This document shows positions 25,960 through 34,215 of a DNA stretch of 64,000 nucleotides, piece after piece. Source of the DNA: HRBIN30 sp964534275 (lineage in GTDB: Bacteria; Desulfobacterota; Binatia; HRBIN30). The stretch covers positions 1-64,000 of the forward strand of contig CAZHQG010000001.1 of the NCBI GenBank assembly GCA_964534275.1, given 5' to 3'. Position numbers and translations under genes: made by a program. The number at the start of each line of letters is the position of its first letter. Positions within the stretch are counted from its first letter, which is position 1. The notes under the pieces are model-generated. The model ran no database searches. It worked only from the letters and a program-made list of their open reading frames with translations, and was not told the DNA's origin.

Positions 25960-26520
25960 GTGAACCGGGATCCAAACTGGTTATCGTTGCTCGATCGCGG
26001 GTTGGCGCGCTGGGCGCGCCTTTTGGCGGCACGTACTTCGCGGCGAAGTTTTCTCGCCCGGGTAGCCGCACTCCTGGTGGGGGCGAGTGCAACTCCGCTG
26101 CTTCCCGTGGCGCGGGCGGCCACTGCGCGCAGAGAGGCCATTCCAGGCGAGCCTGGGGTCGACACGCCTGCAGGCGACCCATCGCGTTGCGAGTACTGGC
26201 GGCACTGCGCCATCGATGGCTTTTTGTGCAGTTGTTGCGGGGGGACCCAACGTTCGTGCCCGCCAGGAACGATTCAGTCGCCCGTGACATGGATTGGTAC
26301 CTGCCGGAACCCTGCTGACGGGAAGCTCTACATTATTTCTTACAACGACTGCTGCGCAAAACATGTCTGCGGGTTGTGTTACTGCCACCGCAACGAGGGC
26401 GACAAACCCGTGTACTACCCGCAGCGCAGCAACGACATCAACTGGTGCCACGGCATCAATAACGTGGTGTACCACTGTTCGACGGCAATCGTCCTGGGGG
26501 AGGCCACCGAGGGCGTGTGA
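25960..26520 (+). CDS. mauA: TTQ amine dehydrogenase light (catalytic) subunit, MauA/AauA-like
   Basis: The catalytic subunit, 186 residues, which oxidises a primary amine to aldehyde and ammonia in the periplasm. The long leader has a twin-arginine motif SRRSFLA (residues ~27-33), indicating folded export. The mature domain is Cys-rich: CEYWRHCAIDGFLCSCCGG and CPPGT match the light-chain family. The two tryptophans that form the TTQ cofactor correspond to W111 (TWIGTC) and W162 (DINWCHG), both present. GKLYIISYNDCCAKHVCG and NVVYHCSTAIVLG complete the disulfide pattern. Start is a GTG at 25960. The stop overlaps the cytochrome gene start (GTGA). Confidence 0.95.
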   Translation: MNRDPNWLSLLDRGLARWARLLAARTSRRSFLARVAALLVGASATPLLPVARAATARREAIPGEPGVDTPAGDPSRCEYWRHCAIDGFLCSCCGGTQRSCPPGTIQSPVTWIGTCRNPADGKLYIISYNDCCAKHVCGLCYCHRNEGDKPVYYPQRSNDINWCHGINNVVYHCSTAIVLGEATEGV

Positions 26521-26948
26521 GCGTGCGAGCGCGCTTGTGGATGGTGGTTTTGGCTCTGCTGTGCGGACTTGCCGAGCGTGCCTCGGCCGACCCTTGGGCA
26601 GACTATGTTTTGCACTGCCAAGGATGTCACCGGCCAGACGGCAGCGGGTCTGCCGGCGGCGCACCTCCGTTTGCAGGCAACCTCCACCGATTTGTCCTCA
26701 CCCCGGAAGGACGCGCGTATCTTTTGCGGGTTCCGGGTGTGGCGCATGCGGAACTCGACGATGCCCGCTTGGCCACTTTGCTCAATTGGATCGTCGCGCA
26801 ATTCGATCCGGCTCCCACGGGCATGGAATGGACCCCCTTTTCTCCCGAAGAGGTGGCGAAGCTCCGCCACTTACCGCTGCTTTCCGTTCCGCAAGCGCGC
26901 CATCATGCCTTGCTTGCCGCGGACGAAGGCGAGGCTCGAAAGCGTTGA
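26517..26948 (+). CDS. Periplasmic c-type cytochrome, likely electron acceptor of the amine dehydrogenase
   Basis: A 143-residue exported cytochrome c. It has a signal peptide (residues ~1-24, ending ERASAD) and one heme site C34-Q-G-C37-H38 (LHCQGCHRPDGSG). A candidate axial Met lies in TGMEWTPF near residue 107, in the usual class I position. The GTG start overlaps the light-chain stop, so it is translationally coupled to it. In methylotrophs electrons leave TTQ through amicyanin or azurin and then a cytochrome; no cupredoxin gene is present here, so this protein is the best candidate for direct acceptor. That role is inferred from position only. Confidence 0.85.
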   Translation: MSVRARLWMVVLALLCGLAERASADPWADYVLHCQGCHRPDGSGSAGGAPPFAGNLHRFVLTPEGRAYLLRVPGVAHAELDDARLATLLNWIVAQFDPAPTGMEWTPFSPEEVAKLRHLPLLSVPQARHHALLAADEGEARKR

Positions 26949-27005
26949 GGGTAGACGGTCACGAGTTCGCAGCGCCGTGCGGATTGCGCTAAACGCGCTG
27001 TCGTT

Positions 27006-28628
27006 GTGACGCACGTGCGCGGAAATTACGATCGCCGAACTGCGGAGCACCAAAACGGAGACGCCCACGTCGAATTCTCCCGTGGTACCCGAGGCGCGCT
27101 TGTTGCCACTGGTGCGGCGCTGCTTTCTGGCCTTCTCGTTGCCGCAAGTTTCCTTTGGTTCGAGCTGTACCCGGTTGCCTGGTTCGCGTTCGTGCCTCTT
27201 CTGGTGACCGCGCTACAGGCCCGAACTCCTGCTGCCGCTGCTCGGCTTGGCTGGCTCTGCGGACTGGCTACGAACTTGCCAGCATTTTACTGGCTCGTCT
27301 ATACGATCCATGTGTTCGGGGGCTTCCCGTATTTGTTGGCTGGGGTCGTGTACGCACTTCTCACTGCATTTACTGCGCTGCAGTTCGCTGCGTTCACGTG
27401 GTTCGCGTATCAAGCTCGAGTCTTCGCCCTGTGGCCCGTGGCTGTGGCTGCGGCTTGGGTGAGCTTGGAGTATTGGTTTCCGAACTTGTTTCCGTGGCGG
27501 TTGGCGAACAGTCAAATGCACGCCCTGCGGTTGATTCAAAGCGGCGACCTGGCCGGGCCGTACCTGCTGAGCTTCGTCATGGTCTGGTGGGCGGCTGGCT
27601 TGGCCGCCGCGTATGTGCGGCGCCGTTTTTCACTCCTGGTAGGTCCCGCGACCGCACTGGCAGCGTTGTGGTGTTACGGGTGGTATCGCCTCCCCCAGGT
27701 GGAAATTGCGATCGAACGCGCGCCCGGAATGCGGGTGGCCCTCGTGCAAGGCAATGTCGGCATCGCCGAAAAGGGTGACATCCGGTACTTCGAGGTCAAC
27801 CTGGAAAAGTACCGACAGCTCAGTCGCGCCGTGCAGCAGGACGTCGATTTATTGGTCTGGCCCGAGACCGTGCACCAGGAATGGATCCCGGCAGAAGCAC
27901 AAACCCTTGTTGGCAAAGAGAACCCTTTCCCAGAACTGGCGACCGATCTGATTTTTGGTGGTCTTGCGTACCGGTTCGTGGGGTCCGACAAGGTGGAGCA
28001 ACTGAACAGCGCGTTTTGGATGCAACCGGGAGGGCGCCTCGCTGGGCGATACGACAAACGGATCTTGATGCCGTTCGGAGAGTACATCCCCGGGGGCGAA
28101 CTGGTGCCAGCCGTGTACGCGTTAAGTCCGGCTACAGGGCGGCTCACGGCTGGCAAAGAGGAACGCGTGTTCGCTCTCGGAAATGGTGCACGAGTCGGGC
28201 AACTGATTTGCTTCGAAGACATTGTGGGCACGATGCCCCGCAAAACCACACGTGCCGGGGCCAACGTCCTGGTGACCATCTTGAACGACGCCTGGTACGG
28301 CGACAGCGCCGCACCGTATCAACACCAGGCGCTGGCAATCTGGCGCGCGATCGAAAACCGTCGTTATCTCTTGCGCGGCTCGAACACCGGGGTCACCAGC
28401 ATCGTCGATGCGGCGGGTCGGGTGCGAGCCGAAGGGCGATTGTTTACGGAAGAAGTGGTGCGAGGCGAGGCCAAGTTGCTGGAGGAGACGACGGTGTACG
28501 GGGCGGTGGGCGACGGGCTAGCATGGGTGGCCAGCGTGGCTACCGCTGTTGCGTGTTTCCTCGTTTGGCGCCGCCGCAGCGTCCCACGCTCAAGCAGAGT
28601 GCTCGCCTCGACCAGTGGAACTGCGTAG
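27006..28628 (+). CDS. lnt: Apolipoprotein N-acyltransferase Lnt
   Basis: Lnt adds the third acyl chain to lipoproteins at the outer face of the inner membrane. The 540-residue product has a polytopic N-terminal half (about six helices, residues ~25-240) and a periplasmic nitrilase-fold domain. The catalytic triad is visible as E287 in WPETVHQEW, K351 in YDKRILMPFGEYIP and C402 in QLICFEDIVG. A last helix (residues ~505-525) closes the protein. Start is a GTG at 27006; the first ~25 residues are poorly conserved, so a later start is possible. It lies 22 bases upstream of the exosortase gene, and the Cys-lipoprotein it might modify is not adjacent, although the GH31 protein at 58-60 kb is a lipoprotein. 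Confidence 0.93.
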   Translation: MTHVRGNYDRRTAEHQNGDAHVEFSRGTRGALVATGAALLSGLLVAASFLWFELYPVAWFAFVPLLVTALQARTPAAAARLGWLCGLATNLPAFYWLVYTIHVFGGFPYLLAGVVYALLTAFTALQFAAFTWFAYQARVFALWPVAVAAAWVSLEYWFPNLFPWRLANSQMHALRLIQSGDLAGPYLLSFVMVWWAAGLAAAYVRRRFSLLVGPATALAALWCYGWYRLPQVEIAIERAPGMRVALVQGNVGIAEKGDIRYFEVNLEKYRQLSRAVQQDVDLLVWPETVHQEWIPAEAQTLVGKENPFPELATDLIFGGLAYRFVGSDKVEQLNSAFWMQPGGRLAGRYDKRILMPFGEYIPGGELVPAVYALSPATGRLTAGKEERVFALGNGARVGQLICFEDIVGTMPRKTTRAGANVLVTILNDAWYGDSAAPYQHQALAIWRAIENRRYLLRGSNTGVTSIVDAAGRVRAEGRLFTEEVVRGEAKLLEETTVYGAVGDGLAWVASVATAVACFLVWRRRSVPRSSRVLASTSGTA

Positions 28629-28649
28629 TCCGCGCACCGGAGTCGCACG

Positions 28650-29132
28650 ATGTCCAAAGCCTTGTTGCGGTTTGTTGCATTGTTTTTCGGTAGTTTGCTG
28701 GCTTTTAGTGTATTCGCTGCCGCCACCGAGCTACAAAATCGCCTCGGTTTGGCAGAACGGACGATCGCTGCGGCTGCAACCGCGATGGCCCAGGTTGCCG
28801 GAGCGCGGGCGGAAGTGCAGCAGGGAAACGTGATTGTCACGGGGACGGCAAGCTTGCAGGTCAACCACGAGTGTACAGGGCTGTTCGTGTTTGCTGTGCT
28901 GTGCAGCTTCATTGTGGCCTATCCGGCGCCTTGGTGGCACAAGCTTGCGGGCATCGCTGTGGGGATCCCTGCCCTGACGGTGGTCAATATTGCTCGCATT
29001 GCGACGTTAGTGCGGTTGGTCGAGTTGTATCCGGGGTTGTTCGACTACTTTCACGAGTACGTGTGGCAGGGGGTGTTTTTGATGCTCACCACCCTCTACG
29101 CGATGACGTGGGTGCAACGCGTGCAGCGATGA
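28650..29132 (+). CDS. xrtH: Exosortase H (XrtH)
   Basis: Exosortases are integral membrane cysteine transpeptidases that cleave C-terminal sorting signals of exported proteins. This 160-residue protein is short, as XrtH is, and has the invariant residues C75 in NHECTGLFVFAVLCSF, R116 in VVNIARIATLV and H135 in FDYFHEYVWQ, placed at the ends of successive helices. It overlaps the next gene, the XrtH partner protein, by ATGA. The recognised targets of XrtH carry an IPTLxxWG-type C-terminal signal; no protein in the window ends in it, so the substrates are elsewhere. The Glu-Cys-Thr-Gly core and the associated protein make the XrtH assignment stronger than generic exosortase. Confidence 0.9.
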   Translation: MSKALLRFVALFFGSLLAFSVFAAATELQNRLGLAERTIAAAATAMAQVAGARAEVQQGNVIVTGTASLQVNHECTGLFVFAVLCSFIVAYPAPWWHKLAGIAVGIPALTVVNIARIATLVRLVELYPGLFDYFHEYVWQGVFLMLTTLYAMTWVQRVQR

Positions 29133-29686
29133 AAGTCCGCTTTGCGCTTGGTTTTTTGGGTGCCTTTACAGTGCTGCTGGTTCTCTGGGGCACGACCGGT
29201 TTTGCGCGCGGGTATCGTGCGGCGGCGCTGTGGGGAGCGCGTGTGCTCAGTCCGGCGCTGACGGGATGGTGGATCGAGGTGCCTGGAAGCGGCGACGACC
29301 CTGGAACGTTCCGCAAAGGAAGTCAAAGCATCCCGTTGCAAATCGATCCCGGGTTTCTATCCATCGCGCAGGTGCCTCTGGCGGCTCTCATCGTGGCCAC
29401 CCCTGGACTTGGTGTTGGTCAGGCGGTGGTTCGGGCGCTTTTCGGTATGGGAATTTTTTTCGTCATCCATCTAGCGGTGCTGCTGCTGTATCCGGTGGTG
29501 CTAGCGACGCCGAATTTGCTCACCGATACCGTAGGGGTGTTTAGTGGTTTGTTGAGCTTTGTGCTCGCACCCCAGCTCTTATGGTTCGTTCTGACGTACG
29601 ATCGCTTGCGCGCCCTGTGGCAGTTAGAAGGTGCACGACGCGCGCTGCAGGGGCATGAGGAACGTGGCAAACGTGAGCGCGTGTAG
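29129..29686 (+). CDS. Exosortase H-associated membrane protein
   Basis: A 185-residue membrane protein that regularly accompanies xrtH. It has four predicted helices (residues ~5-25, ~80-100, ~105-130 and ~145-165) around a short extracytoplasmic loop (VPGSGDDPGTFRKGSQSIPLQIDPG). Its role in the exosortase system is unknown. The ATG lies inside the xrtH stop codon (ATGA), which indicates translational coupling. The C-terminus is cytoplasmic and basic (GHEERGKRERV). Its end overlaps the HAD gene start by about 30 bases. Confidence 0.82.
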   Translation: MKVRFALGFLGAFTVLLVLWGTTGFARGYRAAALWGARVLSPALTGWWIEVPGSGDDPGTFRKGSQSIPLQIDPGFLSIAQVPLAALIVATPGLGVGQAVVRALFGMGIFFVIHLAVLLLYPVVLATPNLLTDTVGVFSGLLSFVLAPQLLWFVLTYDRLRALWQLEGARRALQGHEERGKRERV

Positions 29687-30359
29687 AGGAATTTCACCCC
29701 GAATCGTGGCGGTCGTTTTCGACTGCGACGGAGTGTTGTTCGACTCCTTGGAGGCGAACATTGCCTACTACAACGCCATTTTGGCAGAGATGGGCTACCC
29801 GCCAATGACGGCAGAGCAAGCGTTGCTCGCGCATCGGGGGTCGACACTGCAATTTTTCGAGCACGTCTTCGGGGGCGACTCCGAGAAAGTACTGCGCGCC
29901 AAAGAGATCGCCGCGGCCACCGATTACGAGCCGTTTTACGCGCTCATGCGCCCAGCATCCGGGTTGCACCGGACCTTGCAGAAACTTCGCTCAGCGTACC
30001 GCTTGGCGATGGCAACCAACCGTGGGTACACGGCGCGAGAGGTCGTGCGGCGTTTCGGTCTGGAGCCGTACTTGGAAACGACCGTGGGGATTCGCGATGT
30101 CGACCGTCCCAAGCCGCACCCGGACATGTTGGAGCTCTGCCTCCAACGGCTCGGTGTCGATCCCGCACAGGCAGTGTATGTGGGCGACGCCGAGTCGGAT
30201 TTCGTTGCGGCGCGCGCCGCGGGAATGCACTTCGTAGCGATGGGAGACCTGAACGTGCCGGCACCTCGGGTCCGATCCTTGGAAGAAGTGCCCGGCGTTC
30301 TCCACCGCATCGAGGGTACCAGAGCGGGCAGCGGCCCGAACGGTGCCGCCTCGGAGTAG
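29655..30359 (+). CDS. HAD-superfamily phosphatase (phosphoglycolate phosphatase-like)
   Basis: A 234-residue subclass I HAD hydrolase. Motif I is VVFDCDGVLFDS (residues ~20-31), motif II is MATNRGYT, motif III lies near the Lys of DVDRPKPHPDML, and motif IV is YVGDAESDFVAARAAG. These define an Asp-nucleophile phosphatase of the PGPase/beta-phosphoglucomutase type; the substrate is unknown. The ATG at 29655 is chosen, but a GTG at 29673 would also preserve the domain and overlap the upstream gene less. The gene closes the lnt-xrtH group and is followed by a 412-base gap. Confidence 0.85.
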   Translation: MRNVANVSACRGISPRIVAVVFDCDGVLFDSLEANIAYYNAILAEMGYPPMTAEQALLAHRGSTLQFFEHVFGGDSEKVLRAKEIAAATDYEPFYALMRPASGLHRTLQKLRSAYRLAMATNRGYTAREVVRRFGLEPYLETTVGIRDVDRPKPHPDMLELCLQRLGVDPAQAVYVGDAESDFVAARAAGMHFVAMGDLNVPAPRVRSLEEVPGVLHRIEGTRAGSGPNGAASE

Positions 30360-30771
30360 CAGCCCGTTGAACAGGTGGGCATTGCCAGTTTGTTGGTGAT
30401 TCCCACCCGGTTCCACTTTCCGCTGGCGTAGAAGGTCCGTAGACACGTTGCCGCGCCGAAGGTGTGGGGACGGTTCGACCACTTCCGTCGTGAACTGCGG
30501 GAACGTAGCTTTCCACACAGGCGGAACCGGGCGCGGACCCCGGATCGCCTCTCCGTCGTCATGCTGGCCGTGCGCGTATGAGGCACCGTGTGGCCTGTAG
30601 GAAAAACCCAGCTCTACTTCGCGTTCCCGTTGGCGCCGGTGGGTGCTTCACGGGTGCATTGGTGACCCCGGGGCGAGCTGAGCTGTGCTGTGCGGCAACA
30701 CCCCCGCTACGACCCGCGCTCCCGCTGCCTGTGCGATCCGAGGCGCACTTGGCAGCCACTTCTAAAAGAAG
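30360..30771. other. Non-coding stretch of 412 bases between convergent genes
   Basis: No convincing gene on either strand. It contains a few GC-rich short inverted stretches. I compared it by eye with 6S, SRP, tmRNA and tRNA hallmarks and saw none that fit. Only short shadow frames are open. Confidence 0.5.
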
Positions 30772-31995
30772 CTAGGCGGTGGCTGTTGGTCCAGACCGTC
30801 GTGCTTGCGTGGGGCCGAGCTGGTTTCCGGCTTGCCAGAAAAAGGGAATCGCTGCCAATTGAGCTACGGTCGCAAACGCCACGACCGCGATGAGCGAGAC
30901 GCTGTACAGCAGCCCGGCAACCGCGCTGCCGGCAAACCACGCAAGGCCAAACACCATGTTGAAAATGCCGAAGGCACTGGCTCGGTGTGTGACTGGGGTG
31001 AGTCGGGCAACGGCCGCTCGCAGTACCGATTCTTGCGCTCCAAGCCCGACGCCCCAGAGCACGACTCCAGCCACGGTCGTGGAAAACTCGGGCGAAAAAA
31101 CGAGCGCCGGAAATATGGCCGACAAAGCTGCTGCAGCGATGAGAACATGCAAGCCGTAGCGATCGAACCACCGACCGAACGCAAGCGCGGCCACGCCGTC
31201 CACTGCCATGGCAACGGCATACAAAATCGCGATCCAGGCAGGGGCTACGTGTCCACTGTGTTGGAAGTGAAAGGCAATGAGCGGGTAGTCCACATAGCCA
31301 GCAGCCACGCAAGCCGCTCCGGCTAAGTACACCCAAAAGGCACGTGGAAGATGGCCATCGCCCAGGGTTTCGGTCTCGATGTGGAGATCTCGGGGCTGCG
31401 GAAACAACAGGCGCGCGATCAGCAAGAACAGCAACGCGGCTCCAGCTGGGACGAGGAGCCAGGCAAACGCGCGTCGATACTCGGAATGTTGGGCAATGAC
31501 GGCCGCGACGAACAACGGTCCCGTGGCTGCCCCGATTTGGTCCATGGCTTCGTGCAGCCCAAAGCCCCACCCATGGCCGGTGCGGGAACTGGCAAAGGAA
31601 AGCATCGCATCCCGAGCCGGCGTGCGCAGTGCCTTTCCGGTTCGCTCCAACAAGACGAGCAACGCTGCCGGAACCCAGTGCCCGGTGAGCGCAAGGGCGG
31701 GAACCGAGAGCAGGTTCAACGTGTACCCCACGCCGGTCAGCGTCCAGTAACGGCGGGTACGGTCGGCGAGAACCCCCGCCCACAGGCGCAAAACGTAGCC
31801 CAGCAGCTCTCCTCCGCCCGCCACGACGCTAACGGCAGCCGCACTGGCCCCCAGCAAACCGAGATAGGGCCCGGTCACGCTCCGCGCACCTTCATAGGTA
31901 ATGTCGGCAAACAAGCTCACCGTGCCGAGAAGCACGATAAACGGCACCGCTCGGCGCGATACGGAGGTTGTCGGCGAGGGCCGGGAAATGCTCAT
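30772..31995 (-). CDS. Major facilitator superfamily transporter
   Basis: A 407-residue inner-membrane transporter with 12 predicted helices. The helix 2-3 loop shows a motif-A-like GVLADRTRRYWTL (residues ~95-107), and a second copy after helix 8 reads GRWFDRYGLHVL. N-terminal SLFADITYEGARSVTGPYL is a block seen in a small group of bacterial MFS permeases often annotated as drug or sugar exporters; the substrate cannot be told from sequence. The ATG at 31995 is chosen for the usual short cytoplasmic N-terminus. It is 93 bases downstream of the SGNH esterase gene and convergent with the HAD gene. Confidence 0.9.
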   Translation of the reverse strand: MSISRPSPTTSVSRRAVPFIVLLGTVSLFADITYEGARSVTGPYLGLLGASAAAVSVVAGGGELLGYVLRLWAGVLADRTRRYWTLTGVGYTLNLLSVPALALTGHWVPAALLVLLERTGKALRTPARDAMLSFASSRTGHGWGFGLHEAMDQIGAATGPLFVAAVIAQHSEYRRAFAWLLVPAGAALLFLLIARLLFPQPRDLHIETETLGDGHLPRAFWVYLAGAACVAAGYVDYPLIAFHFQHSGHVAPAWIAILYAVAMAVDGVAALAFGRWFDRYGLHVLIAAAALSAIFPALVFSPEFSTTVAGVVLWGVGLGAQESVLRAAVARLTPVTHRASAFGIFNMVFGLAWFAGSAVAGLLYSVSLIAVVAFATVAQLAAIPFFWQAGNQLGPTQARRSGPTATA

Positions 31996-32088
31996 CGTTC
32001 CGGGAGTGCCGGTGCCACCGCTGGTAGAGGGCCCGTGTTCACCGCCGCAGTTGTGTTTGCTGGATGCGCCAAGCCGCGCACGCGATTC

Positions 32089-34215
32089 TCAGCGACACAG
32101 TACCGTGTTGCCGAGCAGGGAGAAGCTGCAGTGCGTCGACGACTCGGGGCCGAAATGGATTTCCCCGCAGCGGCCTACTTGGCCGTCGCTTCGGTCGCCG
32201 AACACCACCGCCAGGCGCAACGGCAACTGATACGAGCCAATAGTGAAGTTGGAATTCTTGCCCGTAATACTGAACTGCACCGTCGAACCGTCGCGACTCA
32301 GCACTTTGACTCGCGTAATTCCGGGCGCCAAGGTGCCGGTCGGATCGCGATACAGGAACAGGTAGCCGCCGAGTGCTTGGCGAACCGTCCAGTTGTCTCC
32401 TCCGGGTACTTGACGGCTAAAGATGATGTTCCCGCTGCGGTCTGCCACCTGGAACAACAAGCCACGATCTGCCACCGGCAAGGTGATGGGCGGGAAGAAA
32501 ATACCTGCGTTGCCGGTAATCAAAAGCATCTCGTCGCCACTGGGATCGCTGTTGCGTAACACCCGGAGCAAGGCTCCCCGCAAGCCGGTTCCGTTCACGC
32601 ACGCGAGCGGAATGGTCGGCGTCGGCGTGGGTGTACGGGTGGCCGTCGGGGTAACCGTCGGGGTCGCGGTGGAAGTGGGAGTGCGTGTAGGCGTGCCGGT
32701 TCGTGTGGGAGTTCCCGTTTGCGTAGGAGTACTCGTTGGCGGCGGCGGCACGGTGTTTGTCGGCGTGTTGGTGCGCGTCGGTGACAAGGTCGGGGGAGCT
32801 GGGGTGGGCGTCGCGGTCGCCGTCGAAGTGGGCTCGGGAGTTCCGCCCGGACCCGGCTGGGCATCGGAGGAGAACGGAGCTGCCGCCCAGCCGTCGGCGT
32901 TGAACAAGTTCGCCCAACGCGGGAAGTTGTCGTACGCGTACCGTACAGATACCGGGTTGGAGATAGCATCGTGCCACACAAGCACTTGCGAACCATCGAT
33001 GATCGCGTTTGCCCAGTGGTACGTTTCGCCGTCTGCAGAGATGGCAAAGCCTTGCAAGGGGACTCCTCCGCCTGCTTGCAGGCCGATGGCAGTCCGTGGC
33101 CGGAAGAACACGCGGAGCTTGTTCCCTTCGCGCTGCACATGGGAGAACACGGGGCCGGAGTAATTCCCGGTGATGGTGCCGTACACGGTTCCGAGTGCCA
33201 CGAGAGCCATGCGCCGCCCGTACAACTCTTTCTCGCGTGGATGGGTACCGCCGGGCAAATCGAGCGTGATCACCATCCCTGTGTTTGGCAGCGCGAGTGT
33301 CTTCAAGTAGGCGTCGCGCATTCGCGGCCCGATGAGTTGCATGGGCTGCACCGAAGGGAGCGACGACGGGAATTCGCCAAAGCGAAGTCCGCCGCCAGTG
33401 GGGAGCTGCACGAAGATAAACGGCAAGTTGGGTCGGCCGAAGTCTTCCCTCCAGGAGCGAATGAGCGCCGGCAACGCTAGCTCGTACTGGCTGGGGCGGC
33501 TGTCGTCCGCCTCTCCTTGCCACCAGCAAACGCCGCGAAGCGCCAGCGGAAAGAGCGGCTTGATTTTGCGCGCGTACAATCTTCCTTCCGCGCGGATGCG
33601 GTCTTCCAACCCATCGCCGGCAGGACCGGTAATGGACGTGCCAAACCAAAAACGGATGTTCGAACCGCCCACAGCTTCATTGATAATGCCCACCGGTACG
33701 CCCAGCCGCTCATGAAGTTCCACCCCGAACCAAAAAGCCGCTCCAGCCGGCCGTTCGCCCCACCGCCGCGACTTGAACGTGCGCACCAGCGGGTAGCGGT
33801 CGAGGTCGGTCGAACTCGGCGGGTTGATCACCATGTTCGATTGCCCGCTGCACAACCACACCTCGCCCACGACCACGTCGTTCAGCTCCATTACGTTGTC
33901 GCGGCCCACGACCCGCAAAGACCGCCCCGTGGCGGAGGGCGACAGCGGGTCCAAAACGACCTCCCAGCGGCCACTGGAATCTGCGAGGGTGGTTTTCGTT
34001 TGCCCTGCAAAGGTAACCGTGACTGCCTCGCCGGCGTCGGCCAGCCCCCAAATCGGGTTCGGCATGGCCGCTTGCAAGACCATACCATCGGAAAACCGCG
34101 CGCTCGTGAAGGCTACGGTTGCCCATGCACGGATGCTCGTCCCGCAGCCCACGATCAACGCGAGCAACCCGACGACAACTCGTACCCGACCCGAAGCCTC
34201 GCGACACCGCGACAC
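32089..34215 (-). CDS. Secreted SGNH-family sialate O-acetylesterase-like protein with Thr/Pro linker
   Basis: A 708-residue exported esterase. After a signal peptide (residues ~11-32) comes a small beta domain (FSDGMVLQAAMPNPIWG), then the SGNH hydrolase domain: the nucleophile is S126 in GEVWLCSGQSNM, GIINEAVGGSNIRFW holds the Gly/Asn blocks, CWWQGEADDSRPSQY follows, and the Asp/His pair lies in GGTHPREKELYGRRM. Sialate esterases remove O-acetyl groups from sugars. A Thr/Pro repeat linker (about residues 455-535; bases ~32610-32860) then leads to a Cys-containing C-terminal domain (ALLRVLRNSDPSGDEMLL to LLGNTVLCR) of unknown type, which also occurs in no other protein of this window. Confidence 0.88.
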   Translation of the reverse strand: MSRCREASGRVRVVVGLLALIVGCGTSIRAWATVAFTSARFSDGMVLQAAMPNPIWGLADAGEAVTVTFAGQTKTTLADSSGRWEVVLDPLSPSATGRSLRVVGRDNVMELNDVVVGEVWLCSGQSNMVINPPSSTDLDRYPLVRTFKSRRWGERPAGAAFWFGVELHERLGVPVGIINEAVGGSNIRFWFGTSITGPAGDGLEDRIRAEGRLYARKIKPLFPLALRGVCWWQGEADDSRPSQYELALPALIRSWREDFGRPNLPFIFVQLPTGGGLRFGEFPSSLPSVQPMQLIGPRMRDAYLKTLALPNTGMVITLDLPGGTHPREKELYGRRMALVALGTVYGTITGNYSGPVFSHVQREGNKLRVFFRPRTAIGLQAGGGVPLQGFAISADGETYHWANAIIDGSQVLVWHDAISNPVSVRYAYDNFPRWANLFNADGWAAAPFSSDAQPGPGGTPEPTSTATATPTPAPPTLSPTRTNTPTNTVPPPPTSTPTQTGTPTRTGTPTRTPTSTATPTVTPTATRTPTPTPTIPLACVNGTGLRGALLRVLRNSDPSGDEMLLITGNAGIFFPPITLPVADRGLLFQVADRSGNIIFSRQVPGGDNWTVRQALGGYLFLYRDPTGTLAPGITRVKVLSRDGSTVQFSITGKNSNFTIGSYQLPLRLAVVFGDRSDGQVGRCGEIHFGPESSTHCSFSLLGNTVLCR

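Noticed and set aside
30360..30771. A structured RNA gene (6S, SRP or tmRNA) in the gap
   Set aside because: None of the hallmark conserved sequences of those RNAs was found on either strand; the GC-rich pairs seen are short and could be chance.
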